From UBA4421 sp002470275 (lineage in GTDB: Bacteria > Pseudomonadota > Gammaproteobacteria > Pseudomonadales > Azotimanducaceae), in NCBI GenBank assembly GCA_913052345.1, contig CAJXDR010000009.1:1-64000 (forward strand): a stretch of 64,000 bases of DNA. Reading direction: 5' to 3'. Numbering within the stretch: the first letter of the stretch is position 1; every line of letters begins with the position of its first letter. This document shows positions 8,930 through 17,658 of this stretch, in pieces. The translations under genes were made by a program, and so were the position numbers. A model generated the notes under the pieces. The model was not told where the DNA came from, did not search any database, and saw nothing but the letters and a program-made list of their open reading frames with translations.

Positions 8930-9508
8930 ATGAACGGCTGTTCAGATAAAGAAAAGACGCCACCCGAACCTCCGGGCACTATCGCCCCAAAGTTAACCCT
9001 GGCCAATGCCCTGACCCTCTCTCGCCTTCTGCTCGCGCCCTTGTTGGTTTGGGTCATCCTCAGCGGGTACTGGCTGGGGTCCTTGCTCATTTTTTTCGCT
9101 GCTGCCCTCAGCGACTTCTTCGACGGTCGACTCGCGCGCGGGCGCAATGAGGACACTGCGTTTGGGGGATTCTTCGACCACATAACTGACGCGATCTTCG
9201 TGGCAGCAGGCTGCTGGGCCCTGGCCCACATCGGGCTGCTGCCCTTCGGGCTGTGGATCATCATTTTAGCTGCATTCGCTCAGTACACCCTGGACTCAAA
9301 GGCGCTTGCAGGGCGATACCTTCGCACCAGCTGGCTGGGGCGAGCAAATGGTGTGGCCTACTTTTTTGTGGTGCTGACCGGGCTATTGGCCATGGCGATG
9401 GACTCGAGCGCTCTGCGGACTACGGCTCTGCTGTTGGGCTGGATGCTGGTCATCACCACCGTTCTTTCCATGGGTGATCGCGCCTGGCATCTGTGGCGTC
9501 ACCGGTAA
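8930..9508 (+). CDS. CDP-alcohol phosphatidyltransferase family protein
   Basis: Integral membrane enzyme of phospholipid synthesis, transferring a phosphatidyl group from a CDP-linked lipid to an alcohol. 192 residues, about six hydrophobic helices. The complete family motif D-x2-D-G-x2-A-R-x8-G-x3-D-x3-D is present, beginning SDFFDGRLARGR and ending GGFFDHITD, so the metal-binding aspartates are intact. The acceptor alcohol (glycerol-3-phosphate, serine, inositol-type or other) cannot be told from the sequence. ATG is preferred over an in-frame TTG three codons upstream. It faces a flippase-like membrane gene tail to tail. Confidence 0.85.
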   Translation: MNGCSDKEKTPPEPPGTIAPKLTLANALTLSRLLLAPLLVWVILSGYWLGSLLIFFAAALSDFFDGRLARGRNEDTAFGGFFDHITDAIFVAAGCWALAHIGLLPFGLWIIILAAFAQYTLDSKALAGRYLRTSWLGRANGVAYFFVVLTGLLAMAMDSSALRTTALLLGWMLVITTVLSMGDRAWHLWRHR

Positions 9509-9527
9509 CCCGGAGACCCCAGCGCCC

Positions 9528-10538
9528 TCAGTCACCAAAGAGTTCCGCATTCGCCTTGGGTAAAAACGCGACGCCTATGCCTGCGTTAAAGACCACGAAG
9601 AAGGTGTGCATGATGACGCTGAACACGCCAACCTCTGGGTAATCTGGGAATAAGACGGCCCAAAGCAGCAGGGCGCCAGCATGAAAGGGTAGGGGCAGCG
9701 CGGCGGCCAGGAAGATCACCGGCAGGAATGCAAGCATCTGACCAAAGCTCACGTCCACATTGAACAACGCCAGCGCCGTCGTATACACAAACACCGCGCC
9801 GATGAGATTTGGTGCTTTAAACAACAGCAGCAATAAATACTGGTGGGGTCTGGCCTCTCTGAAGGCCCGAAAAATCTGGGCGTTCCTGATCGTTGGCGCC
9901 TGCATCAGATGTCCTCGAAAAAATAGGATGTGCAGGGGAAGATAGGCCGCGGCAACGACGAAGACGATGGGCAGGATGGTATCGAGTGGGAGCTGGGTCG
10001 ATGCCTCCTGTACCAAGGAGTAATAGAGCGATACGCCAATGGCGGAGAAAATCAGGAGCTGATAAATCTCCGTGAGACCCAGCATCACCATGGTTGAGAG
10101 GGCCTGCCACGCGGGCACCTCATGCCGACGCGCCAGGTAAAGCGACATCGCCCCCTTGCCAACCTGTTCGTTTACTAGCGACAAGATGTAGGCGCTGGCG
10201 CGGATCGGCAAAACCTGCGTGAGCTTTAGCTCTCCGGCATTAAACCAGCGTATGGCTCGCCAGCTGGCATGGGCGTCGACGAAAAAGAAGAAGAAAGAGT
10301 AGGGGACCATCAGCATCAGCCACCCTAGCCAATTCGCGTCTGCGAAAAACCGAATCAGGTACTCCGCCACGGTAAGCCCTTCAAAGGCTGCCTTGGCCTC
10401 AGTTCGGGAATAAACCAGGTAGAAGCATAGGATCGTCAGCATCCACATGGCCAATTTAAAGATGAGATTAGATGCCTTCCTGGTCGGCACCTTATCCTCA
10501 CTACCGGAGTCTGTCTGGGAATCCTGTTGTTCTGCCAC
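9528..10538 (-). CDS. Multispan membrane protein resembling the flippase domain of lysyl-PG synthases
   Basis: 336-residue membrane protein. A charged cytoplasmic N-terminus of about 25 residues is followed by seven or eight hydrophobic helices. The segment from RASAYILSLVNEQVGKG to ALSTMVMLGLTEIYQLL resembles the transmembrane part of MprF/UPF0104 proteins, which move phospholipids or related lipids across the membrane; the aminoacyl-transferase domain is absent. Similarity is by pattern only. It is convergent with the CDP-alcohol phosphatidyltransferase, with a 19-base gap, which is compatible with a shared lipid role but does not prove one. Confidence 0.6.
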   Translation of the reverse strand: MAEQQDSQTDSGSEDKVPTRKASNLIFKLAMWMLTILCFYLVYSRTEAKAAFEGLTVAEYLIRFFADANWLGWLMLMVPYSFFFFFVDAHASWRAIRWFNAGELKLTQVLPIRASAYILSLVNEQVGKGAMSLYLARRHEVPAWQALSTMVMLGLTEIYQLLIFSAIGVSLYYSLVQEASTQLPLDTILPIVFVVAAAYLPLHILFFRGHLMQAPTIRNAQIFRAFREARPHQYLLLLLFKAPNLIGAVFVYTTALALFNVDVSFGQMLAFLPVIFLAAALPLPFHAGALLLWAVLFPDYPEVGVFSVIMHTFFVVFNAGIGVAFLPKANAELFGD

Positions 10539-10577
10539 GCTAAGCCCTAAGCTGTCGAATTCGGCCTCATTGTGCCC

Positions 10578-11774
10578 TCATTCTGAGGCAATTTCATAAA
10601 CCATAGATTTAAAGTCCTGGCTAAAAGGGTGCAAAAATCCGGGCATCCTTTGCGTCAGACAAAAACCGGTCAGGTTGGCTTCTGGCGCGACCCAAGAATG
10701 CGTGCCCGAAAGGCCGCCCCAGTGATATTCATTTAGCGAGGCCGGCGGTTCGTGATCCGCTAACGCGGCCTTTATTGCGAAACCGAGTCCGAAGACCGTG
10801 CCTGGCATCTGCCAATTTAAAAACTCTACGCCAACGCCTGGGGCAAGTTGATTGGTTCGCATCAACTCGAGGGTTTGGGGCTTCAGTAATCGTACGCCAG
10901 TCCATTCACCCTCGTTGACCAGCATGCGTAGAAACTGAGAGTAATCCGCTACCGTCGACACCAAGCCGCCACCGCCGCTTAACAATTTGCGGGGTTGATT
11001 AAAGTGTCCGGCGATGGGGTCATCGGTCTTAACCAAGCCCGATGCCATTGGGTCGAGAAGATTCGTGGGTCCATAGTGCGTGGTGAGCCGGTGTGCCCTG
11101 TCTGGAGAAACCCAAAAGTCAGTATCGACCATACCAAGAGGCTCAAAAATTTGCTCCCGAAGCACCCGGTCAAAAGGCTGTCCGGTGAGCACTTCCAGCA
11201 GCCGCGCACAAACGTCTGTGGCCACCGAGTAGCGCCAGGCTGTGCCGGGCTCATAGACTAGGGGCAGCCCTGCGACGCGCGCGCACAGCTCGTCCAGATC
11301 TAGGTTTTCATCCTCCAGAAGGTTGATCCCTGCTTGGGCGTAGGCTTGGTCAATCAAGGACGTTGGCTCAATAAAGCCATAGCTCAATCCAGCGCTGTGG
11401 CAGAGCAGCTGCCGAGGCGTTATGAACCCCTCAGCCGGAACGCAATCGGCAAGGGATGTCGCTCCCTCGCTCAACACGCTCATGTCGCTAAATTCTGGCA
11501 GGTATTTCGGAAGCGGGTCGTCTAGATCAAAAAGTCCCTGTTCATAAAGCATCATCAGCGCAACAGAGGTAATGAGTTTCGTATTCGATTTCATGCGAAA
11601 GATGGCGTCGCTGCGTAGGGGCTCCCGACTCTCTAAGTCCATAAAGCCAAAAGTCTTCTGATCAATAATTTCGGTGCCACGGAACACCACCGTAGCGCAG
11701 CAGGGGAGAATTTCCTGATCAACGTAGAACTGCATGCGATCATGCATGGCAGTGAAATTGGGCTCAGCTGTCAT
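10578..11774 (-). CDS. Serine hydrolase, class C beta-lactamase / esterase fold
   Basis: 398-residue member of PF00144. The catalytic S-x-x-K is Ser63-Asn-Thr-Lys66 in RMKSNTKLITS, and the second motif is Tyr182-Ser-Val (YSV rather than YxN), typical of the EstB-like esterases and penicillin-binding-like enzymes of this fold rather than true beta-lactamases. The third element may be in HWGGLSGTHSW near the C-terminus. No signal peptide is seen, so it is probably cytoplasmic. The start is set by a strong GGAGG six bases or so before this ATG; an in-frame ATG nine codons upstream lacks one. Substrate unknown; esterase is the better guess. Confidence 0.85.
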   Translation of the reverse strand: MTAEPNFTAMHDRMQFYVDQEILPCCATVVFRGTEIIDQKTFGFMDLESREPLRSDAIFRMKSNTKLITSVALMMLYEQGLFDLDDPLPKYLPEFSDMSVLSEGATSLADCVPAEGFITPRQLLCHSAGLSYGFIEPTSLIDQAYAQAGINLLEDENLDLDELCARVAGLPLVYEPGTAWRYSVATDVCARLLEVLTGQPFDRVLREQIFEPLGMVDTDFWVSPDRAHRLTTHYGPTNLLDPMASGLVKTDDPIAGHFNQPRKLLSGGGGLVSTVADYSQFLRMLVNEGEWTGVRLLKPQTLELMRTNQLAPGVGVEFLNWQMPGTVFGLGFAIKAALADHEPPASLNEYHWGGLSGTHSWVAPEANLTGFCLTQRMPGFLHPFSQDFKSMVYEIASE

Positions 11775-11834
11775 TGTTCCTCCAATGCGAGTGATGGCCA
11801 TCAGCGACGAGGAGCATCGGACCCGTCATGCAAC

Positions 11835-13307
11835 CTAAGGCGTTTGGGTAAATAAGTCCAAGAGTCGATACAACGTTCTGACGCCTCGCTCTAAATTTTC
11901 CACGCTCAGCCGCTCATTGTTTCCATGAATACCCGTCGCTTCATCCGGCGCAAAGGCAAAGGGTGAGTATCCGTAGCTCGTTATCCCCAGATCTCGCAAA
12001 AAGTGCGAGTCCGTAAAGCCGCCGGACACGATGGGCACCACGGGAGCCGCATAGGTTTGCTCGGAGACCTGGGCGATAGCGGCGAAGAGAGGCGTATCCG
12101 TACGGCTGACCGCAGGGGTAAAGCTCATGATGGTTTCAACGCTTATCAGATCATCACTTAGGATGGTTTTGATCTGATCCACGAAACGCGCAGGGTCCTG
12201 ATCGGGTAGGAGCCGACAGTCCAACTCCGCGTAGACCTCCGCAGGAACAACGTTGATCTTGCTGCTGCCCTCTAATGTCGTGATCGAGCAGGTATTACGC
12301 AGCAGAGCATGGCTGCTGGGACTCCTCAATCTCAACATCAGCAAAAAGTCAGGGTCGCCAACACTCTCTCGTAGGTTTGCGTAAGCGCGTCTATCTCGGG
12401 CCGTCTGATAGGGAGCAAGTCCCTCGAACATGACCGCCACGGGATCAATAACGCGTGGTGGAAACTCTGTTTCGCTGATACGGCTGAGGCCACGGATCAA
12501 GCGCGTTACCGACGTATTGACTTGGGGGGAAGAGCCGTGGCCTGGCCGGCCCTTGGCCGTCAGGCGCAGCCACAGGGGCACTTTTTGGGTGACCTCAAGC
12601 AGGACCACTGACTGCTCATCGAATAATCGGGCGGAGCCGCCTTCATTCAGAACGAAGCCAACGCCCTGAAACAGCTCGGGGCGATTTTCGATCAACCAGC
12701 CTACGCCAAAGAATCCGCCGGCCTCTTCATCCGCCGTGGCCATATAAATGACGTCTCGATTCAGCGCCGTCTCGCTCTCAGCAAGGGCCAAGAATGCCTG
12801 AAGTTGGGCGATACCCAGTCCCTTGGTATCAATGGCACCACGCCCGTAAATAAAGCCATCTTGCTGTGTTCCGGATAGCGGCGGGACGGACCAGTACTCC
12901 GCATTTGCAGGCACAACGTCTATATGGTGCAGCAAAATTAAGGCGGGTTTCAGTTCGGCATCGGGGTTACCGGGTAGCGTCGCCCATATATTGCCTCGGC
13001 CCGGTGCGGATTCGGCCGTTTCATACTGAATGCCGGCCTGATCAAATATCTGCGCCAAAAAGGCTACGCCTCGCCCCTCGTTGCCGGGTGGGTTGGTGGT
13101 GTCCACCTGAATGTATTGAGAAAGTCGCTCTGCCGCCTGCGCCGCAAAGACGTCCAATCTTGAAGGCTCTGCTCGAGACAGCGCGGTGGAGAGCAGCAAC
13201 AACGGCAACGCTAGGCTGCTCCAATGCCCCCATATGGCTGGCCCCCGGGACCCTTTTCGATGCCATCCAAGCATTCGACACAGCTCCAAAAAAAGATGCT
13301 TGACCAT
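11835..13307 (-). CDS. Exported M20-family metallopeptidase (PM20D1/carboxypeptidase-S-like)
   Basis: About 490 residues. An N-terminal hydrophobic segment (LALPLLLLSTALSRA) gives export or membrane anchoring. The zinc centre of M20 peptidases is recognisable: LLHHIDVVPA (His, Asp), GRGAIDTKG (bridging Asp), ATADEEAGG (catalytic and ligand Glu), and a late GGFTDSHF/GIHGNNERL region with the last His. A dimerisation domain lies between, beginning RPGHGSSP. The ATG at this position has GGAGA upstream and avoids overlap with the divergent LLM gene, unlike the longest reading. It likely cleaves peptides or N-acyl amino acids in the periplasm. Confidence 0.88.
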   Translation of the reverse strand: MVKHLFLELCRMLGWHRKGSRGPAIWGHWSSLALPLLLLSTALSRAEPSRLDVFAAQAAERLSQYIQVDTTNPPGNEGRGVAFLAQIFDQAGIQYETAESAPGRGNIWATLPGNPDAELKPALILLHHIDVVPANAEYWSVPPLSGTQQDGFIYGRGAIDTKGLGIAQLQAFLALAESETALNRDVIYMATADEEAGGFFGVGWLIENRPELFQGVGFVLNEGGSARLFDEQSVVLLEVTQKVPLWLRLTAKGRPGHGSSPQVNTSVTRLIRGLSRISETEFPPRVIDPVAVMFEGLAPYQTARDRRAYANLRESVGDPDFLLMLRLRSPSSHALLRNTCSITTLEGSSKINVVPAEVYAELDCRLLPDQDPARFVDQIKTILSDDLISVETIMSFTPAVSRTDTPLFAAIAQVSEQTYAAPVVPIVSGGFTDSHFLRDLGITSYGYSPFAFAPDEATGIHGNNERLSVENLERGVRTLYRLLDLFTQTP

Positions 13308-13351
13308 GCCCAAGTCTCCATAATCTCGCAACACTTTGTGGGGTAGACAAG

Positions 13352-14398
13352 ATGCGAATTTCAACGCTCATGGGCTATGCAGGTGGATTTAAAGAAGCTG
13401 TAGCTGAAATCAAATCCCTCGAGCAGGCTGGCCTTGATTTGGTGTGGGTGCCCGAGGCCTACTCGTTCGATGCGCCAACGGCAATGGGTTACCTAGCGGC
13501 TGAGACAAACCGCGTTACTATTGCGTCTGGCATTCTGCCGATCTACACCCGAACCCCCAGCCTGCTGGCCATGACCGCTGCAGGCCTTGATTATTTGTCT
13601 GACGGACGCGCTATGCTGGGCCTGGGGGCTTCAGGCCCGCAGGTGATCGAGGGGTTCCACGGGACGCCCTATAACGCGCCCGTGGCGCGCATTCGCGAAA
13701 TCATCGCCATCTGTCGCCAGGTTTGGCGACGAGAACGCCTGCAGCATATGGGCACCCACTATCAGATACCCCTTCCGCAAGACCAGGGCACAGGGTTGGG
13801 GAAACCTCTCAAACTTATTAATCATCCCGTGCGCACGGACATCCCTATTGCTATTGCGTCCCTGGGCCCAACCAGCGTCGCGACCACCGCCGAGCTGGCC
13901 GACGCCTGGCTGCCCGCCTTCTTCACCCCTGAGGCGGCACGCGCCGTCTGGGGCGACGCATTGGATCAGGGCACTGCAAAGAGAGACCCCCAGCGTCCGC
14001 CGCTTGATACCTTTGCCGGAGGGAGCGTAGCCATTGGAGAGGGCAAGGAGTTGCTGCGAGAGCGGGGCCGTGCCTCCACAGCACTCTATGTTGGAGGCAT
14101 GGGTGCGCGTTCCAAAAATTTCTACAACGATATTTTCGCCAAGAGCGGCTACGTGGATGAGGCCAAGATTATTCAGGACCTTTATCTGTCCGGAGATAAA
14201 CAGGCAGCAGCGGCAGCGGTGCCGGACGACTACCTGGCAAAAAGCGCCTTGATCGGCCCTGAGGGCTTTGTTCGCCAGCGACTCTACGCACTCAAGGAAG
14301 CCGGCGTGACCTCCCTCAATGTAAGCTTTATCGGAGAAACCGCCGATGAGCGAGTAGCGGAGTGCGAAAAGCTGCGCAATCTCGTTGATTCACTCTAG
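13352..14398 (+). CDS. LLM-class (luciferase-like, F420-dependent-type) oxidoreductase
   Basis: 348-residue TIM-barrel flavin or deazaflavin oxidoreductase. Family features: a short N-terminal strand, LDLVWVPEAYSFDAPTAMG, the segment TNRVTIASGILPIYTRTP, and DYLSDGRAMLGLGASGPQVIEG, which closely follow the mycobacterial-type LLM class F420-dependent oxidoreductases. Most Gammaproteobacteria lack F420, so the cofactor could be FMN instead; no F420 synthesis gene is in this window. It is divergent from the M20 peptidase with a 44-base gap. Substrate unknown. Confidence 0.85.
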   Translation: MRISTLMGYAGGFKEAVAEIKSLEQAGLDLVWVPEAYSFDAPTAMGYLAAETNRVTIASGILPIYTRTPSLLAMTAAGLDYLSDGRAMLGLGASGPQVIEGFHGTPYNAPVARIREIIAICRQVWRRERLQHMGTHYQIPLPQDQGTGLGKPLKLINHPVRTDIPIAIASLGPTSVATTAELADAWLPAFFTPEAARAVWGDALDQGTAKRDPQRPPLDTFAGGSVAIGEGKELLRERGRASTALYVGGMGARSKNFYNDIFAKSGYVDEAKIIQDLYLSGDKQAAAAAVPDDYLAKSALIGPEGFVRQRLYALKEAGVTSLNVSFIGETADERVAECEKLRNLVDSL

Positions 14399-14428
14399 CG
14401 AAATTGACTCGGTCTTTAGGTCCGGCGC

Positions 14429-15271
14429 TCAGTCCTGACGCATCTCGGGGCGGCTGGCGGACGCGCCATGGACTCGAATTAACCCCTCTTGGGCCGTTGA
14501 CGCCAACAGCAGCCCGTCCTCAGTGAAAATGTGGCCCCGAGTATAGCCACGGGCATTGGAGCTACTGGGTGTGTCGATGGCATACAGCAGCCACTGGTTA
14601 AGATCTGCAGCACGATGAAACCACATCGCATGATCAAGGCTGGCTACCTGCATATCCTCGCGCTCAAAACGACCTCGGTGAGGTAGCCTTGCCGTGCCCA
14701 GAAGCGTGTTATCGGACTCATAAAGCAGCAGCGCCTGGGCCAGGCCGACGCCCTCTGGAACCCGACCCGTGGGTTTGAACCAGACAAATTGTTGCGGGGG
14801 CTGAGGCGTTTCTTGCTGGAGGCGCCGAAACTCATGCCGCCAGGTAATGAAGGGTGCATTGCGCAAGGCCTCAGGGATTTTTTCCTCTGGGGGAGGTTTC
14901 AAATCGGGCATTTCAGCCTGGTGCTCAACCCCCGACTCGGGCACCTGAAAAGACGCCTCCATTGTAAAAATCGCTTCACCGTGCTGACTCACCGTCACCC
15001 GTCGCATTGAGAAAGAACGCCCGTCCCTTGTCAGCTCTACCTGCATGAGCGCTGGGGTTGCTGGGTCGCCAGGGCGTAAAAAATAGCCGTGAAGAGAATG
15101 GGCCACCCGATCAACCTCTACGGTTTGGGACGCGGCCATCAAGGCCTGGGCCATGATCTGACCACCGAATAGGCGGTGCCTGCGTTGGGCAGGATGGTGG
15201 GCGAGGAATACCGTCTTTTCCACCTGCTCTAGGGTGAGTAAATCAAGCAGTTGGTCCATCTTATTCACCAT
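14429..15271 (-). CDS. tesB: Acyl-CoA thioesterase II
   Basis: 280-residue double-hotdog thioesterase hydrolysing medium- and long-chain acyl-CoA. The substrate-binding HRLFGGQIMAQAL lies in the N-terminal hotdog. The catalytic residues known from the E. coli enzyme can be placed: Asp in SLDHAMWFHR, Thr in DTPSSSNARG and Gln in STAQEGLIR. The ATG has GGAG six bases upstream. It is convergent with the LLM oxidoreductase. Likely role is acyl-CoA turnover during fatty-acid metabolism. Confidence 0.95.
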   Translation of the reverse strand: MVNKMDQLLDLLTLEQVEKTVFLAHHPAQRRHRLFGGQIMAQALMAASQTVEVDRVAHSLHGYFLRPGDPATPALMQVELTRDGRSFSMRRVTVSQHGEAIFTMEASFQVPESGVEHQAEMPDLKPPPEEKIPEALRNAPFITWRHEFRRLQQETPQPPQQFVWFKPTGRVPEGVGLAQALLLYESDNTLLGTARLPHRGRFEREDMQVASLDHAMWFHRAADLNQWLLYAIDTPSSSNARGYTRGHIFTEDGLLLASTAQEGLIRVHGASASRPEMRQD

Positions 15272-15316
15272 GCCTGCTCCCTATTCAGCGTGATCCTAAA
15301 GCAGCTTCCCGATCTT

Positions 15317-15658
15317 TTAATCAGCGCAGTAGGGCCCGTAAAAGGGGTCGTCTGCCAGGGCTTTTCGGCGGCCGTGTAGGTCAATGATATCGGGGTAATT
15401 CCACAGCAGATTTATGGATAAATCCGCTTCATCAGGAGGGTTGCCCAAAGCATCCAACAGCACCACGGCATCTTCGGGTAGCATCAGCCCCTCGGGCAAC
15501 GTCGCCAGCAAATCCAGGACGTTCCCCACCACCTCGTCCGCTGGCCGCGCCTTTTCATGAACCTCTAGGGCCCAATGCCACAAGTCCTCACTGGACAATA
15601 GCTGTTGCTGCCAATCAGCGAGTTTTCCCATCAGCGTTGCGCGATCTAGCGTTTCCAA
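15317..15658 (-). CDS. Hypothetical protein, about 113 residues
   Basis: Not recognised. The protein is acidic and probably helical with no signal peptide or membrane segment. It ends NLLWNYPDIIDLHG then ADDPFYGPYCAD. The start is decided by spacing: GGAGG lies eight bases before a TTG, while the GTG three codons upstream abuts that site and cannot use it. It is read toward tesB with 45 bases between, and away from the fusion gene at 15751. Coding is supported by the ribosome site and reasonable composition, not by homology. Confidence 0.6.
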   Translation of the reverse strand: METLDRATLMGKLADWQQQLLSSEDLWHWALEVHEKARPADEVVGNVLDLLATLPEGLMLPEDAVVLLDALGNPPDEADLSINLLWNYPDIIDLHGRRKALADDPFYGPYCAD

Positions 15659-15750
15659 AAGCTTCACCTCCTATCGCATGCGCTTTTGCCAAGCGTTACC
15701 CTGGATTAGTATGGCCACAGGTCCTAACTATACCAGCAGAGCACCTTGAT

Positions 15751-17658
15751 ATGAGAACAACCGTTCTTTTGCTCCTCGTTGCAGCAGCATGGCAAGCCGC
15801 CATCGCGAACCCCGCGCGCTCATGGCAAGCGATTTCTCCCGCTGGCGAAACGCGATGTTCGGATGGTTCCGAATATCGTTTCTTGGTTCGCAAGGGCAAG
15901 CCAGAGCATTTGGTGCTGTATTTCCAGGGGGGAGGCGCCTGCTGGTCCCGGGAAACGTGCGACCTGGCTATGTCGACAAGCTATTCGCCTCGAGTGGGCG
16001 GTCTTGAGCAGGCCCAATTTGGCATATTCAACCAGGACAATCCGAATAATCCGTTTAAAAACCACACCATCGTCTTTGCCCCGTATTGCACGGGCGACGT
16101 ACACCTTGGCGCAAGCGATACGGTTTATCAGCCGATAACGCCAGAGCAGGAACCCTTAACCATCTTCCATCGAGGACGGACCAATGCCCAAGCCGTGCTG
16201 GACTGGACGTATGCCAACGTAACGGCACCTGAGAGCATCTTGGTGACCGGCTCTTCGGCTGGCGCTATTCCATCGCCGCTCTATGCTTCCATCGTTGCCA
16301 ACCACTACCAAGAGGCCCGCGTCGCGCAGCTCGGCGACGGCGCGGGTGGTTACAGACGGTCGAGTGGTGACAACCGCCCACAAGACCAGTGGGGATCGTT
16401 TAACTTTCTCAATGAAGAACAGGGCTTTGAGCACATCACACCCGACAGCATGACCTATGAGGCCCTCTACGTCGCGGCAGCCAAAGCCCACCCAGACATC
16501 ATGTTCACACAATATGACGCCGCAGAAGATAGTGTTCAGAAATACTTCCTCAATCTCGGCGGTTCTCCCGACGCGGACCTTATTGATAACTTGAAGGCGA
16601 ACCATGCGGATATTCGCGGTGAGGTTATCAATTTTAGAAGCCTGATCGTGGGTGGCGAATCCCATACCATTTTGGGCCGCCCGGAATTTTATGCGTGGGC
16701 CGCCCAAGACGTCAGTGTTCGCGACTGGGTTGCCGATGTCGCGGCAGGCCGCTCGGTCGATAACGTTAGCTGCCAAGATTGCGCCAGTGAGTCCTTCGCC
16801 GGACCAGCGTTACCGGCAGCCGCGCAGCGCGTGATTGATAACTGGAATGATCCCAAGGCCCAGTATGTCTCGCCCTTCAAAATTTTCGACAACGCCTATT
16901 ACGTGGGCATCGACTGGGTATCCGCCTATCTCATTGATACCGGTGAGGGCCTGGTCTTAATAGACTCTCTCTATGGACCCTTTGTACCGCTGCTGATAAA
17001 AAATATTCAGGCGCTCGGCTTCAATCCGGCTGACATCAAATACGTCATAAACACCCATGGCCACTTCGACCATGCCGGAGGCGCTGCGATCTTCCAAAAA
17101 ATCTTTGGCGCAACGGTTGTTATGACTGAAGAAGATTGGACAATCGCCAGGGCGGCGCCGGAAACGGGCCAATTCTATATCCCTACACCAAGACCTGACC
17201 GGGTCGCTGAGGATGGTGAGGTGATCAAGCTCGGCGACAATCGCTTCGAGTTATTCAAGACCCCCGGCCATACCGAGGGCGTACTGTCTATAAAATACAC
17301 CGTGCGGGATGGCGACGAGACCTATGAAGCGATGACCCTGGGCGGCGTTGGTCTCAACTTTTCAGGCGCGGATCGAACGAAACGCTATATCCAAAGCTAT
17401 CAACGACTGCAAAGCATGCAGCAGGATATTCAAGTTAGCCTGCCCAACCATGCTGAAATGGGGAGCGTCTTTGAACGAAGAGATTTGTTAGCAACCCGCA
17501 ACTCTGGGGCACCTCACCCCTTTGTCGACCCCAAGGGCTATGCCGAAAATTTGGCACGCTTTTTAGTTGCTGCAGAGGAAAAGCTAGCCCTCGAAGAATC
17601 CGGCAATGCGCCTGACCCCTTTGCGGCACTACTGGAGGCCACAGACGATGAACTCTAA
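15751..17658 (+). CDS. Secreted fusion: pectinacetylesterase/NOTUM-like domain plus metallo-beta-lactamase domain
   Basis: 635-residue exported protein with two unrelated hydrolase domains in one frame. A signal peptide (TTVLLLLVAAAWQAAIA) starts at this ATG, which also avoids overlap with the leftward neighbour. Residues about 25-370 look like the pectinacetylesterase/NOTUM family: LVLYFQGGGACWS, a Cys-rich stretch, the nucleophile elbow GSSAG with Ser169, GDGAGGYR, and GGESHTILG for the His. Residues about 385-600 are a metallo-beta-lactamase fold beginning FDNAYYVGIDWVSAYLID, with zinc ligands His436, His438, Asp440 and His441 (HGHFDH), His507 (PGHTEG) and His567 (LPNHAEM), like subclass B3 and its relatives. 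Both active sites look intact. It may deacylate and then hydrolyse an exported ester or lactone; the substrate is unknown. Confidence 0.85.
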   Translation: MRTTVLLLLVAAAWQAAIANPARSWQAISPAGETRCSDGSEYRFLVRKGKPEHLVLYFQGGGACWSRETCDLAMSTSYSPRVGGLEQAQFGIFNQDNPNNPFKNHTIVFAPYCTGDVHLGASDTVYQPITPEQEPLTIFHRGRTNAQAVLDWTYANVTAPESILVTGSSAGAIPSPLYASIVANHYQEARVAQLGDGAGGYRRSSGDNRPQDQWGSFNFLNEEQGFEHITPDSMTYEALYVAAAKAHPDIMFTQYDAAEDSVQKYFLNLGGSPDADLIDNLKANHADIRGEVINFRSLIVGGESHTILGRPEFYAWAAQDVSVRDWVADVAAGRSVDNVSCQDCASESFAGPALPAAAQRVIDNWNDPKAQYVSPFKIFDNAYYVGIDWVSAYLIDTGEGLVLIDSLYGPFVPLLIKNIQALGFNPADIKYVINTHGHFDHAGGAAIFQKIFGATVVMTEEDWTIARAAPETGQFYIPTPRPDRVAEDGEVIKLGDNRFELFKTPGHTEGVLSIKYTVRDGDETYEAMTLGGVGLNFSGADRTKRYIQSYQRLQSMQQDIQVSLPNHAEMGSVFERRDLLATRNSGAPHPFVDPKGYAENLARFLVAAEEKLALEESGNAPDPFAALLEATDDEL

